Of a stretch of 64,000 nucleotides of DNA, positions 33,526-41,238 are shown piece by piece. Made by a program: the position numbers and the translations under genes. The DNA is taken from positions 1 to 64,000 of the forward strand of contig SUST01000004.1 in NCBI GenBank assembly GCA_015063285.1, written 5' to 3'. Within the stretch, counting starts at the first letter, position 1. Each line of letters starts with the position of its first letter. Origin of the DNA: Thermoplasmata archaeon (GTDB lineage Archaea; Thermoplasmatota; Thermoplasmata; Methanomassiliicoccales; Methanomethylophilaceae). The notes under the pieces are model-generated. The model was given only the letters and a program-made list of their open reading frames with translations, had not been told where the DNA came from and made no database searches.

Positions 33526-34044
33526 ATGGTAAGAAAGCCAGCATCGATGTACAGACAGATCAAAGGGCAGGCATACACTCGCCGCGAATACATGGGAGGA
33601 GTGCCCGCCAGCCGTGTCAGCCAGTATGAGATGGGAAACACCAGGCAGGAGTTCCCCGTCACACTCACATTGAAAGTCAAGAACCGTGTCCAGGTAAGGC
33701 ACACCTCAATCGAGGCAGGCCGTATCGCAGCCAACAAGGTTCTCACCTCCCAGGCAGGAGTCGCCAACTACCACATGACGGTCAGGGCGTACCCCCACAT
33801 CGTCCTCAGGGAGAACAAGCTCGCAACCGGCGCAGGAGCAGACCGTGTTTCGAGTGGAATGCGTCAGGGATTCGGAAAGGCGGTCGGAACAGCTGCAAGG
33901 CTCGAGCGCAACCAGGCAATCCTGACGGTCAGGGTCAACCCTGATAAGGTCGATGTTGCGAAGGACGCTCTCTGGAGAGCATCCATGAAATTCCCCTCCC
34001 CTTGCTACGTAGACGTAGAGCAGGGAAAGGAATTCGTAAACTGA
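33526..34044 (+). CDS. rpl10e: Large ribosomal subunit protein L10e (uL16)
   Basis: 172 aa, standard archaeal size. MVRKPASMYRQIKGQAYTR is the classic N terminus, and AGADRVSSGMRQGFGK the conserved loop near the tRNA-binding centre. It contributes to the peptidyl-transferase region of the 50S subunit. The ATG at 33526 is set by family alignment; an upstream TTG extension is rejected. Confidence 0.95.
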   Translation: MVRKPASMYRQIKGQAYTRREYMGGVPASRVSQYEMGNTRQEFPVTLTLKVKNRVQVRHTSIEAGRIAANKVLTSQAGVANYHMTVRAYPHIVLRENKLATGAGADRVSSGMRQGFGKAVGTAARLERNQAILTVRVNPDKVDVAKDALWRASMKFPSPCYVDVEQGKEFVN

Positions 34045-34051
34045 TTCAAAG

Positions 34052-35041
34052 ATGTTCGATTTCCAACTGGACAACATCGTTGCATGGATTCGCGACGGGG
34101 GTTACACCTCCGTCGCCCTCCAATTGCCCGAGGGTCTTAAGATCCGGGCAACAGAAATTTCTGATTATCTAACTGAAAAGACCGGTGTCGAGACGCTTAT
34201 CGTCGGTCTCCCCTGTTACGGTGCATGCGATCTGTACGACTACAGGGGAAAAACTGACGCTTTGGTGCATTTCGGCCACTCGCCCATCCCCTCGCAAGGG
34301 GATGACCCGAATGTTTTGTACATCGAAACCCGCTCCGATGCGGATGTCGATGGTAGTATACTAGGCCTTCTGAGCGGTCTGCCTGAAAGGATAGGTATGC
34401 TGGCGACCATCCAATATCTCGATCTCATCCCCAAGGTAAAGTCCATCCTGGAGAAATCCGGCAGGAAGGTCTTCGTGGGTACCGGGGACAGGCGCATCGC
34501 ATATCCCGGACAGGTCCTTGGATGCAACGGCAGTTCGGCCGAGGCTGTGTTGGACGATGTTGATGCATTCCTCTTCATAGGCGAAGGGGATTTCCATCCT
34601 CTTGCGGCAGCATTCGGCATCAAGAAGGACGTTATCGTTCTGAATCCCGTTACATCGGAGGTCAGGAGTATGGCCGAGGTCCGTGACAGGATACTCAGGA
34701 AGAGGTTCGCTGCAATTCAAACTGCCAAGAATGCACAGAGTTTTCTTGTCATAGTCTGCAGTAAGGTCGGCCAGAACAGGTCTGAAGAAGCAGATAGAGC
34801 TATAGAGAAGATAAGGTCCCACGGTCTGAAGGCATACAAGGCGATTCTGGAAGAGATAACCCCCCTTTCGCTCTTGTCATATCGCGTGGATGCTTATGTG
34901 AACACTGCATGTCCGCGTGTGGCCATGGATGATTCCGCAAAATACGATCATCCGATGATCACCCTTACGGAACTCGATATAGTTCTGGGCGACAGGGAAT
35001 GGGCCGATTACGAGTTCGATCAGATAAGGCCCGGGTGCTGA
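34052..35041 (+). CDS. dph2: Diphthamide biosynthesis enzyme Dph2
   Basis: 329 aa. Three conserved Cys bind the noncanonical radical-SAM [4Fe-4S] cluster: C59 in CYGACD, one in GQVLGCN near 161, and one in NTACPRVAMDD near 289. Archaeal Dph2 transfers the aminocarboxypropyl group of SAM to the diphthamide His of elongation factor 2. It follows rpl10e by seven bases, so both translation genes are probably one transcript. Confidence 0.92.
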   Translation: MFDFQLDNIVAWIRDGGYTSVALQLPEGLKIRATEISDYLTEKTGVETLIVGLPCYGACDLYDYRGKTDALVHFGHSPIPSQGDDPNVLYIETRSDADVDGSILGLLSGLPERIGMLATIQYLDLIPKVKSILEKSGRKVFVGTGDRRIAYPGQVLGCNGSSAEAVLDDVDAFLFIGEGDFHPLAAAFGIKKDVIVLNPVTSEVRSMAEVRDRILRKRFAAIQTAKNAQSFLVIVCSKVGQNRSEEADRAIEKIRSHGLKAYKAILEEITPLSLLSYRVDAYVNTACPRVAMDDSAKYDHPMITLTELDIVLGDREWADYEFDQIRPGC

Positions 35042-35042
35042 T

Positions 35043-35672
35043 ATGCGGATCGATCGGCAGAAGCTGATAGAACTCAACAGATTTCATTTCCGCATCAATG
35101 AACGGACCAACCGTATTCTCTGCATAACAATGACGATTCTGCTGATCTTGTACAGCGGTGTCGGCCTCGTAATGTTCTCGCTGTTCGATGCGTACAATGC
35201 CCTAATGTTCATAGTGGCCAATGCCGTTTGGCTTGTAGTCGCGATGGTAGTTCTGCTGAAGTATACGAGAAGTCCGTATGTGGTCATCGCCCTTTACATG
35301 ACCGTCATCGCCACTGACCGCATCCTGTCATGGATCAACAATGCCTATCTCGATGGGGTGGCATGGGAAGATGTGTTGGAGATAGTCATGGCAGTATGGA
35401 TGTTCATAATGGGTCTCAGAGCCGTCATGGGCAGATTGTTCAGTCGTTTCCCGATGATACTATCCACTGCAGTGTTCATCATCTTGGATTTTGTGTTCGA
35501 AGTACCATATTACTTCAACGTCCTAGAGTACCTGAGCGATCTTGTCCTGGGGTCATTCATCTCTTCAGTCCTGCGTCTTCTGCTGTATTTCCTACTGATA
35601 GCTCTGCTATTGTGCAACGGTAATCCCGAAAGGAAAGGTAGGACGATCGCAGAACGGGCATCGGAATCCTGA
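35043..35672 (+). CDS. Multi-pass membrane protein, 209 aa
   Basis: About six hydrophobic segments from residue 23 onward, with a basic N terminus and a basic tail. No family is recognised. The ATG begins one base after the dph2 stop, so it is co-translated with it, although nothing suggests a diphthamide role. Confidence 0.7.
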   Translation: MRIDRQKLIELNRFHFRINERTNRILCITMTILLILYSGVGLVMFSLFDAYNALMFIVANAVWLVVAMVVLLKYTRSPYVVIALYMTVIATDRILSWINNAYLDGVAWEDVLEIVMAVWMFIMGLRAVMGRLFSRFPMILSTAVFIILDFVFEVPYYFNVLEYLSDLVLGSFISSVLRLLLYFLLIALLLCNGNPERKGRTIAERASES

Positions 35673-35682
35673 GTCGGCCCTA

Positions 35683-35692
35683 TTTTATAAAT
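35683..35692 (+). promoter_or_regulatory. TATA box of the mtxX-queDCE unit
   Basis: TTTTATAAAT contains the upstream in-frame ATG (35691), which argues for the second ATG at 35712 as the true start. Confidence 0.55.
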
Positions 35693-35711
35693 GAATAATA
35701 TTGGTGGTAAT

Positions 35712-36455
35712 ATGTTCAACACAGAGGCTCTCCTCTCGAGTGAATTCCCGAAGGTACGCGTAGGTATCGGACGCGGTACAGACGCAGGGAATGTGGAGAA
35801 GAGCGTTGAGGCCATGAAACAGTATGATGTGACCGTCTACGATGAGCCCGAGGTTCTCATTGATGATCTGGTCGCCGGAAAAATCGATGCCGCGATCCGT
35901 GGCGATATGTCATCTTCAGTACTTCTTCCGATAGTGAAACAGAAGTTCGGTCTGAAAGCCTTGGAAAGGATAGTCTTCATGGAGCTGCTCAACGGAAAGA
36001 TGATCATCATGGCGCCCGTGGGTATCGACGAGGGTTGGTCCGACGAACAGAGGACAGAACTCGCCAGACAGTGCGTCAAGATGGCCAAGAGGATCGGTCT
36101 CGGAACCAAGATCGCCGTCATGTCCGGAGGAAGATGCGAGGACAGAGGAAGGTGCAAGGCTGTGGATACATCAATCGACAGTGCGCTGAACATCGTCAAG
36201 ACACTCAAATCAGAGGGGTACGACGCATACCACTGCCAGATCCTGATCGAGGATGCCGTCAACAATGCGGACATACTCATCGCACCTCAGGGAATAGTCG
36301 GCAACATCATATTCAGAACGCTCCACTTCATCGGCGGGGCAAAGGCGCTCGGTGCGCCCATAGTCAACATGGACAAGGTCTTCATAGACACTTCCAGAGT
36401 GAAGACAGATTATACGGATTCGATCGCTTTGGCGATGAGACTTACGGAGGAATGA
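35712..36455 (+). CDS. mtxX: Methanogenesis marker protein 4, MtxX
   Basis: 247 aa. The protein resembles phosphate acyltransferase-type folds and matches the methanogen-specific MtxX family (KVRVGIGRG at the start, IRGDMSSS near 55, VMSGGRCEDRGRC near 140, APQGIVGN near 195). It was named in methanogens near methyltransferase genes, but its reaction is not established. Its presence supports a methanogen host. The stop overlaps the queD start region, placing it in the same operon as deazaguanine synthesis. Confidence 0.85.
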   Translation: MFNTEALLSSEFPKVRVGIGRGTDAGNVEKSVEAMKQYDVTVYDEPEVLIDDLVAGKIDAAIRGDMSSSVLLPIVKQKFGLKALERIVFMELLNGKMIIMAPVGIDEGWSDEQRTELARQCVKMAKRIGLGTKIAVMSGGRCEDRGRCKAVDTSIDSALNIVKTLKSEGYDAYHCQILIEDAVNNADILIAPQGIVGNIIFRTLHFIGGAKALGAPIVNMDKVFIDTSRVKTDYTDSIALAMRLTEE

Positions 36456-36457
36456 AG

Positions 36458-36931
36458 ATGTATCTAGAGATCGACGGAGGTTATGGAGGGATCAGATTCT
36501 CCGCATGCCACTTCATACCTAGGCACGAGAAGTGCTCAAGACTCCACGGACACTCCTATATCGTCCGCCTCAGACTCGAGGGAGATATCGGCAAGGAAGG
36601 GATGATAATGGATTTCGTCGTCCTGAAGAAGAAGCTCAAGGAGATCATCGAAGAGGTAGACCACAAGACACTCCTGCCCACCAAATCAGAGGATGTCAAA
36701 CTGACGGTCACCGAGGAATCCGTAGAGGCCATCTGCGATGGGAAGAGATATGTATTCCCCAGAATGGACGTCACTTTGCTCGACATCCCCACCACTACGG
36801 CCGAGGAAATGTCCAAGATGATGGCGGAGCGCATGGTCAAGGAACTGGAATTGCCTCCTAACGTTAAATCGCTCTCCATCGGTCTGGATGAAGAACGCGG
36901 ACAGACCGCCTGGTATCAAGTGGTGCTCTGA
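36458..36931 (+). CDS. queD: 6-carboxy-5,6,7,8-tetrahydropterin synthase QueD
   Basis: 157 aa. Zinc ligands appear as the His in FSACHF and the pair in LHGHSY (about residues 17 to 34), with the catalytic Cys in the EKC stretch. It converts dihydroneopterin triphosphate to carboxytetrahydropterin on the way to preQ0, the archaeosine precursor. ATG 36458 has GGAGG seven bases upstream; ATG 36452 is the alternative. An insertion around 80-105 makes it longer than bacterial QueD. Confidence 0.88.
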   Translation: MYLEIDGGYGGIRFSACHFIPRHEKCSRLHGHSYIVRLRLEGDIGKEGMIMDFVVLKKKLKEIIEEVDHKTLLPTKSEDVKLTVTEESVEAICDGKRYVFPRMDVTLLDIPTTTAEEMSKMMAERMVKELELPPNVKSLSIGLDEERGQTAWYQVVL

Positions 36932-37605
36932 TGTCCAAAGCGGTAGTGCTTCTCTCAGGAGGATTGGATTCCACAACATGTCTGGCGCAGGCCATCGCAG
37001 ACGGATGTGAGCCTACTGCCATCAGTTTCAGGTACGGTCAGAGGCATACTAAGGAATTGGAATCCGCAGCAGCCGTTTGCGATTTCTACAAGATCCCCCA
37101 CGTCATCATAGATCTGAATCTCAGTTCTTTCCGCTCTGCTCTCACAAGGAAGGATATCGATGTTCCCATGGACAGAGAAGGCGAGCTTTCTGAAGAGATC
37201 CCGATCACTTATGTCCCCGCCAGGAACATAGTGTTCCTGAGCATAGCCGCCGGTTTATGCGAATCGATCGATGCGGACAGGATCTACATCGGTGTGAATG
37301 CCGTGGACTATTCAGGTTATCCTGACTGCACTCCCGAGTTCATCCAATCATTCCAGCATACCTTGGAAGTCGGTACCAAAGCGGGGAAGGAAGGCCATCC
37401 CATCAAGATTGTCACACCCATAGGAATGGACTCTAAGGCGGACATAGTGAGGAGAGGCAAGAGATTGGGTGCGCCACTGCATCTGACGTGGTCCTGCTAC
37501 AACGGCGGAGCGAAGGCATGCGGTCACTGCGACTCATGCAGACTGAGGTTGGCCGGATTCGAAGAGGCCGGATACAAGGACGAGATCCCCTATGAGGATA
37601 TGTGA
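36931..37605 (+). CDS. queC: 7-cyano-7-deazaguanine synthase QueC
   Basis: 224 aa. PP-loop SGGLDSTT at about 8-15 binds ATP, and four Cys in CYNGGAKACGHCDSC near the C terminus bind zinc. It makes preQ0 from carboxydeazaguanine with ammonia and ATP. The ATG touches the queD stop, and queE starts within its last codons. Confidence 0.94.
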   Translation: MSKAVVLLSGGLDSTTCLAQAIADGCEPTAISFRYGQRHTKELESAAAVCDFYKIPHVIIDLNLSSFRSALTRKDIDVPMDREGELSEEIPITYVPARNIVFLSIAAGLCESIDADRIYIGVNAVDYSGYPDCTPEFIQSFQHTLEVGTKAGKEGHPIKIVTPIGMDSKADIVRRGKRLGAPLHLTWSCYNGGAKACGHCDSCRLRLAGFEEAGYKDEIPYEDM

Positions 37606-38218
37606 GATTTTCAGATCCATCCAGGGAGAGGGACTCACCATGGGTGTCCCTACAGTTTTCGTGAGGGCAGTAGGATGCAATCTGGATTGCGCTTGGTGCG
37701 ATACGAAGTATTCCTTCACCGGCGGTACGGAGATGACGATCCCGGAGATCATCGAGAAGGTCGGAAGCTGCAGGACGGTATGCGTGACCGGCGGCGAGCC
37801 GATGATTCAGAAGGATATCTATCAGCTGCTGGATGCTCTCGTCGAAGCAGATAAGTTCATAGTTCTGGAGACCAACGGGGCGGTTGATCTGAAGGATGTT
37901 CCTGACGACCCGCACATCATGATCAGCATGGACATCAAATGTCCTTCATCAGGTATGAGCGAAAGGATGATCGATTCCAACATCGAGCTTTTGAAGAAGA
38001 AGGATCAGCTGAAGTTCGTGATTCAGGACCAGAATGATTTCGATTATGCCGTGAAGTATCTCAAAGACCATCCGGCAGATGCCAATGTGATCTTCGGTCC
38101 TGTCGGAGGGACCGATAAGCTGGAATGGCTTGTCGAAGAGGTTCTCAAAAACGATTTGGATGCCAGGGTACTGCCCCAGCTCCACAAGATCATTTGGGGC
38201 GACAAGAGGGGCGTTTGA
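37592..38218 (+). CDS. queE: 7-carboxy-7-deazaguanine synthase QueE (radical SAM)
   Basis: 208 aa. The cluster motif is C-X3-C-X2-C in CNLDCAWCDTKY near residues 30-37; GGEP near 64 helps bind SAM. It contracts the pterin ring to carboxydeazaguanine. It overlaps queC by 14 bases, completing a queD-queC-queE order that feeds archaeosine synthesis with ArcS at 52,661. Confidence 0.94.
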   Translation: MRICEIFRSIQGEGLTMGVPTVFVRAVGCNLDCAWCDTKYSFTGGTEMTIPEIIEKVGSCRTVCVTGGEPMIQKDIYQLLDALVEADKFIVLETNGAVDLKDVPDDPHIMISMDIKCPSSGMSERMIDSNIELLKKKDQLKFVIQDQNDFDYAVKYLKDHPADANVIFGPVGGTDKLEWLVEEVLKNDLDARVLPQLHKIIWGDKRGV

Positions 38219-38551
38219 TCACGCCGCGTTCCTCTTGTGCCTTCTGACGAAATCAACTATGCACTGTTCGACGGGGCCTTCCTCGTCGTAAGATACGAAA
38301 ATGTTCGATTTTCTGAGGATGTCCAGGCCGTGCATTCCGATGCCGCCTGTGATGACTGCATCGGGCTGGAGCGTGGTGATCGCCTTTGCTACCGCCACTC
38401 CCGCGCCTTCAGGAGAATCCGCGAACTCGTTCTCAATCACATGATAGTCCAGTGAATCCGTGTCGACCACGAGGAAGAAGGGAGCATGGCCGAAATCCTC
38501 GGCCACCTCCGAATCTAGTGTCTCTCCTTCAGAGATAACTACGACCCTCAT
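38219..38551 (-). CDS. NifX-like (dinitrogenase FeMo-cofactor fold) protein
   Basis: 110 aa, second member of this fold in the window. MRVVVISEG and AEDFGHAPFFLV open the domain, and AVITGGIGMHGLDIL forms the conserved turn. It directly follows an Mrp/NBP35 ATPase with overlap, suggesting a shared role in Fe-S or metal-cofactor delivery. It is convergent with queE with no gap. Cargo unknown. Confidence 0.8.
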   Translation of the reverse strand: MRVVVISEGETLDSEVAEDFGHAPFFLVVDTDSLDYHVIENEFADSPEGAGVAVAKAITTLQPDAVITGGIGMHGLDILRKSNIFVSYDEEGPVEQCIVDFVRRHKRNAA

Positions 38552-38552
38552 C

Positions 38553-39380
38553 TCACTCAACTGTCTTGATGATCTTGTCGACGATTTCCTCGAATGCCTT
38601 GGCCGAAGCGGACTTGGGGTCCTTCAGTACGATGGGCATTCCGGAATCTCCGCTCTCGACCACTGCAGGTTCGATCGGGACCTTTCCGAGGAACTGGATG
38701 TTCATCTCCTTGGCAGTGGCCTCTCCGCCGCCGGTCTTGAAGATGTCGGTGACCTTACCGCAGTGGGGGCAGACGAATCCGCTCATATTCTCGACGATTC
38801 CGATGATTGGGATCTTGGTCTCGGCAGCGAATCCCACAGATTTCCTGCTGTCCAGGAGAGCGACCTGCTGAGGTGTGGTGACGACGACCATTCCGTCCGC
38901 TTTGGGGATCAGCTGGACGATGGAAAGTGCTTCGTCCCCGGTTCCCGGAGGCATATCTATGACGAGGTAGTCGAGCTTTCCCCACCTGACATCCTCTATG
39001 AACTGCTGGACGGCAGACATCTTGATGGGTCCGCGCCACATGACGGGAACATCTTTGCTGGGGAGAAGGAACGCCATAGACATGACCTTCAGTCTGGGGG
39101 GCACGATGATCGGGATGAGCATCCTGTCGGCGTCCGCCATGAGCTGCTCATCTTCGATGTTGAACATCTTAGGGATGTTGGGGCCCGTGATATCGATATC
39201 CATAAGTCCTGTCTCGTAGCCTTTCATGGCCAGTGACATGGCGAGGTTGGAGGAGACCGTGCTCTTTCCAACTCCTCCCTTTCCGCTGATAACGATGATG
39301 ACATGCTTGATCTGTGCAAGAGCGTCATGGAGTCTTGTCTCCTGCTCTATTGATTCTCCGGTCAAAACTGGACCTGCCAT
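38553..39380 (-). CDS. Mrp/NBP35-type iron-sulfur carrier ATPase
   Basis: 275 aa. Deviant Walker A SGKGGVGKST lies near 32-41, with Walker B-type LVIDMPPGTGDE near 135, and the bridging cluster motif CPHCG near 206. Such dimeric proteins bind a [4Fe-4S] cluster between subunits and hand it to apoproteins. It overlaps the region before the NifX-like gene and is its operon partner. Confidence 0.9.
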   Translation of the reverse strand: MAGPVLTGESIEQETRLHDALAQIKHVIIVISGKGGVGKSTVSSNLAMSLAMKGYETGLMDIDITGPNIPKMFNIEDEQLMADADRMLIPIIVPPRLKVMSMAFLLPSKDVPVMWRGPIKMSAVQQFIEDVRWGKLDYLVIDMPPGTGDEALSIVQLIPKADGMVVVTTPQQVALLDSRKSVGFAAETKIPIIGIVENMSGFVCPHCGKVTDIFKTGGGEATAKEMNIQFLGKVPIEPAVVESGDSGMPIVLKDPKSASAKAFEEIVDKIIKTVE

Positions 39381-39491
39381 TTTAATCCTCTGCGGTAGGG
39401 ATTGTACGACCTATGTTTATAGGTTGAGGTCCGCATCGTGAGAAAACTGAAGGAAGTGATTTAGAAATACATAGGGCATATTCAACAACCA

Positions 39492-40013
39492 ATGGACCTG
39501 ACCTTTAGGGATGTCGTCGCTAGATCGGAGGATTACGATTACGTTGCTGATCTCTATGATTTCTCGTTCCCGCAGAAAGAGCAAGAGAAATTGGAGAATA
39601 TGCTGATGGTTTCGGAGACACCCTTGGGAAAGTTCGCAGTTATACTGGATGGGGAAACGAGAGTAGGGCTTCTCTATCTGATGGTCCGCGGAGATCTCGT
39701 CTTCATCTACTATCTGGCGGTGGATCCCGGGTTGAGGGGGAAAGGATACGGTTCCGAGGTCCTCAATATGGTCAGGGCCATGTATCCTGGGTACAGATTC
39801 TCTCTGAATGCGGAAGCGCCTCAGGAAACGGCCAACAATAACGAGCAGCGTCTTCAGAGGATATCATTCTATGAGATGAACGGGTTCAGAGATACCGGTA
39901 TGAGAACGACCTGGGACGGTGTGACGTATGCCATGATGACATCGGGAGGGGAAGTCAGCACCTATGAGATCGGAGAGATGTTCAAGGCGGCGGAGAAGAT
40001 CTCAAAACGTTGA
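39492..40013 (+). CDS. GNAT-family N-acetyltransferase
   Basis: 173 aa. The acetyl-CoA-binding motif A is visible as VDPGLRGKGYGSEVL at about 77-91, preceded by the strand LVFIYYLAV. The substrate is unknown. It stands alone with its own upstream A/T-rich region. Confidence 0.82.
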   Translation: MDLTFRDVVARSEDYDYVADLYDFSFPQKEQEKLENMLMVSETPLGKFAVILDGETRVGLLYLMVRGDLVFIYYLAVDPGLRGKGYGSEVLNMVRAMYPGYRFSLNAEAPQETANNNEQRLQRISFYEMNGFRDTGMRTTWDGVTYAMMTSGGEVSTYEIGEMFKAAEKISKR

Positions 40014-40058
40014 CAGGCGTCCAATATTGTTATTATATCAAATGTAATCAAGGAAATC

Positions 40059-40904
40059 ATGCCAGAGGATAAGCCATTGGTCGGAGAGTACATGGTCCGT
40101 AACGTTCAGACCCTGGACCCTAATATGACAGTCAGGCAGGCAATGGATAGGATAATCAATTCGGAATTCCACGGATTCCCTGTTGCCGAGAACGGTTATC
40201 TTCTGGGTTTTGTGACAGCCAAGGAGCTGTTACGCTTCATAGACCAGCCCAACGCAAGGATCCGCAGCATCATGAAGAGGGGTACATTCTGCGCCATCCC
40301 TTCCATGACCATCGCGGATGCGACGCGTATCCTTTTCAGGTACGGTTTGCGGAATCTGCCTGTGATCGATGAAGAGAGAAGGCTCATCGGTATCATCTCC
40401 AATCTCGATATCGTCAGGTCGCAGATCGAGAAATCCAGGCCCAACAAGGTCATGACGGTCAAGAAGTTCCTCGAGGAACAGAACGGAATCAAACTGAAGG
40501 TCGTCAACAAGGATGTGGAGGTCGACCGTGTCATCCCCACTCAGAAGGAGGTCTACATGGATGAGCTCGTGGGTCGCCAGTACGAACTGAAGAGAGGAAT
40601 GATCGAGCCTTTGATCGTCGTCGAGAGGAGGAACGGTTACATCGTCGTCGACGGACACCACAGGATATTAGCGGCCAAGAAGATGGGAATGAAGACCTAC
40701 AAGGCGATTGTCCTCGTCCCTAACGATTATGATACCAAGCTCGGTCTAGAGAAGACTGCCGAGAGATGGGGGCTCAAGTCACTGAACGATGTGAGTATCA
40801 TCGAGGGTACCAAACATCCGTTCATGGAGGTCACCACGATGCTCCTCCCCAGCGAGGAGACCGACGCCCTTACAAAGAAGCTTATCGACCGTGATGCTCA
40901 CTGA
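40059..40904 (+). CDS. CBS-domain pair fused to a ParB/sulfiredoxin-like domain
   Basis: 281 aa. Two CBS motifs (about 8-60 and 70-130) form a nucleotide-sensing Bateman module. They are followed by a ParB-like domain with the typical VDGHHRILAAKKMG near 198-211. ParB-like domains bind CTP, act as nucleases or as kinases; the exact activity here is not clear. The fusion implies regulation by adenine nucleotides. Its stop overlaps the convergent neighbour by seven bases. Confidence 0.8.
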   Translation: MPEDKPLVGEYMVRNVQTLDPNMTVRQAMDRIINSEFHGFPVAENGYLLGFVTAKELLRFIDQPNARIRSIMKRGTFCAIPSMTIADATRILFRYGLRNLPVIDEERRLIGIISNLDIVRSQIEKSRPNKVMTVKKFLEEQNGIKLKVVNKDVEVDRVIPTQKEVYMDELVGRQYELKRGMIEPLIVVERRNGYIVVDGHHRILAAKKMGMKTYKAIVLVPNDYDTKLGLEKTAERWGLKSLNDVSIIEGTKHPFMEVTTMLLPSEETDALTKKLIDRDAH

Positions 40905-41203
40905 TCTATCACTTCGATATAGAAGCTGACTGGCCTGAACCCGTCGTTGCAGGATATCATTGCGGACCTGGGGTCCTTCATCCATCCGTCGTAGAAGTTG
41001 CCTCTTCCTGCCGCCAGTTCCCTCACGAAGTATTCCATCGAGCCCCATGCGCTGTCGCACAGGTCTGCAGGCTTCTGACCGTCTATTGATATGAATTCCT
41101 GGCCCTCTTCGACATCGCATGTGTGCTGGATCGGATTCTCGTAGAGTTCCATAAGATCCTTGTGGCAGACCTTCCTGACCGCCGTGATCCTGATAGTAGT
41201 CAT
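40898..41203 (-). CDS. TIGR04076-like small conserved protein
   Basis: 101 aa. KVCHKDL, CDVEEGQEF and the late Cys/Asp-rich part resemble the TIGR04076 family found in anaerobic bacteria and archaea, of unknown function; three Cys could bind a metal. ATG 41203 is chosen because the longer frame runs through the terminator hairpin. Confidence 0.65.
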   Translation of the reverse strand: MTTIRITAVRKVCHKDLMELYENPIQHTCDVEEGQEFISIDGQKPADLCDSAWGSMEYFVRELAAGRGNFYDGWMKDPRSAMISCNDGFRPVSFYIEVIDQ

Positions 41204-41216
41204 AAAAAATGAAGAA

Positions 41217-41234
41217 GATGGGGTTTCCCCCATC
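41217..41234 (-). terminator. Hairpin between ppsA and the small downstream gene
   Basis: GATGGGG and CCCCATC arms with a four-base loop, five bases past the ppsA stop and followed on this strand by a run of T, which suits termination. Confidence 0.65.
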
Positions 41235-41238
41235 GTTT

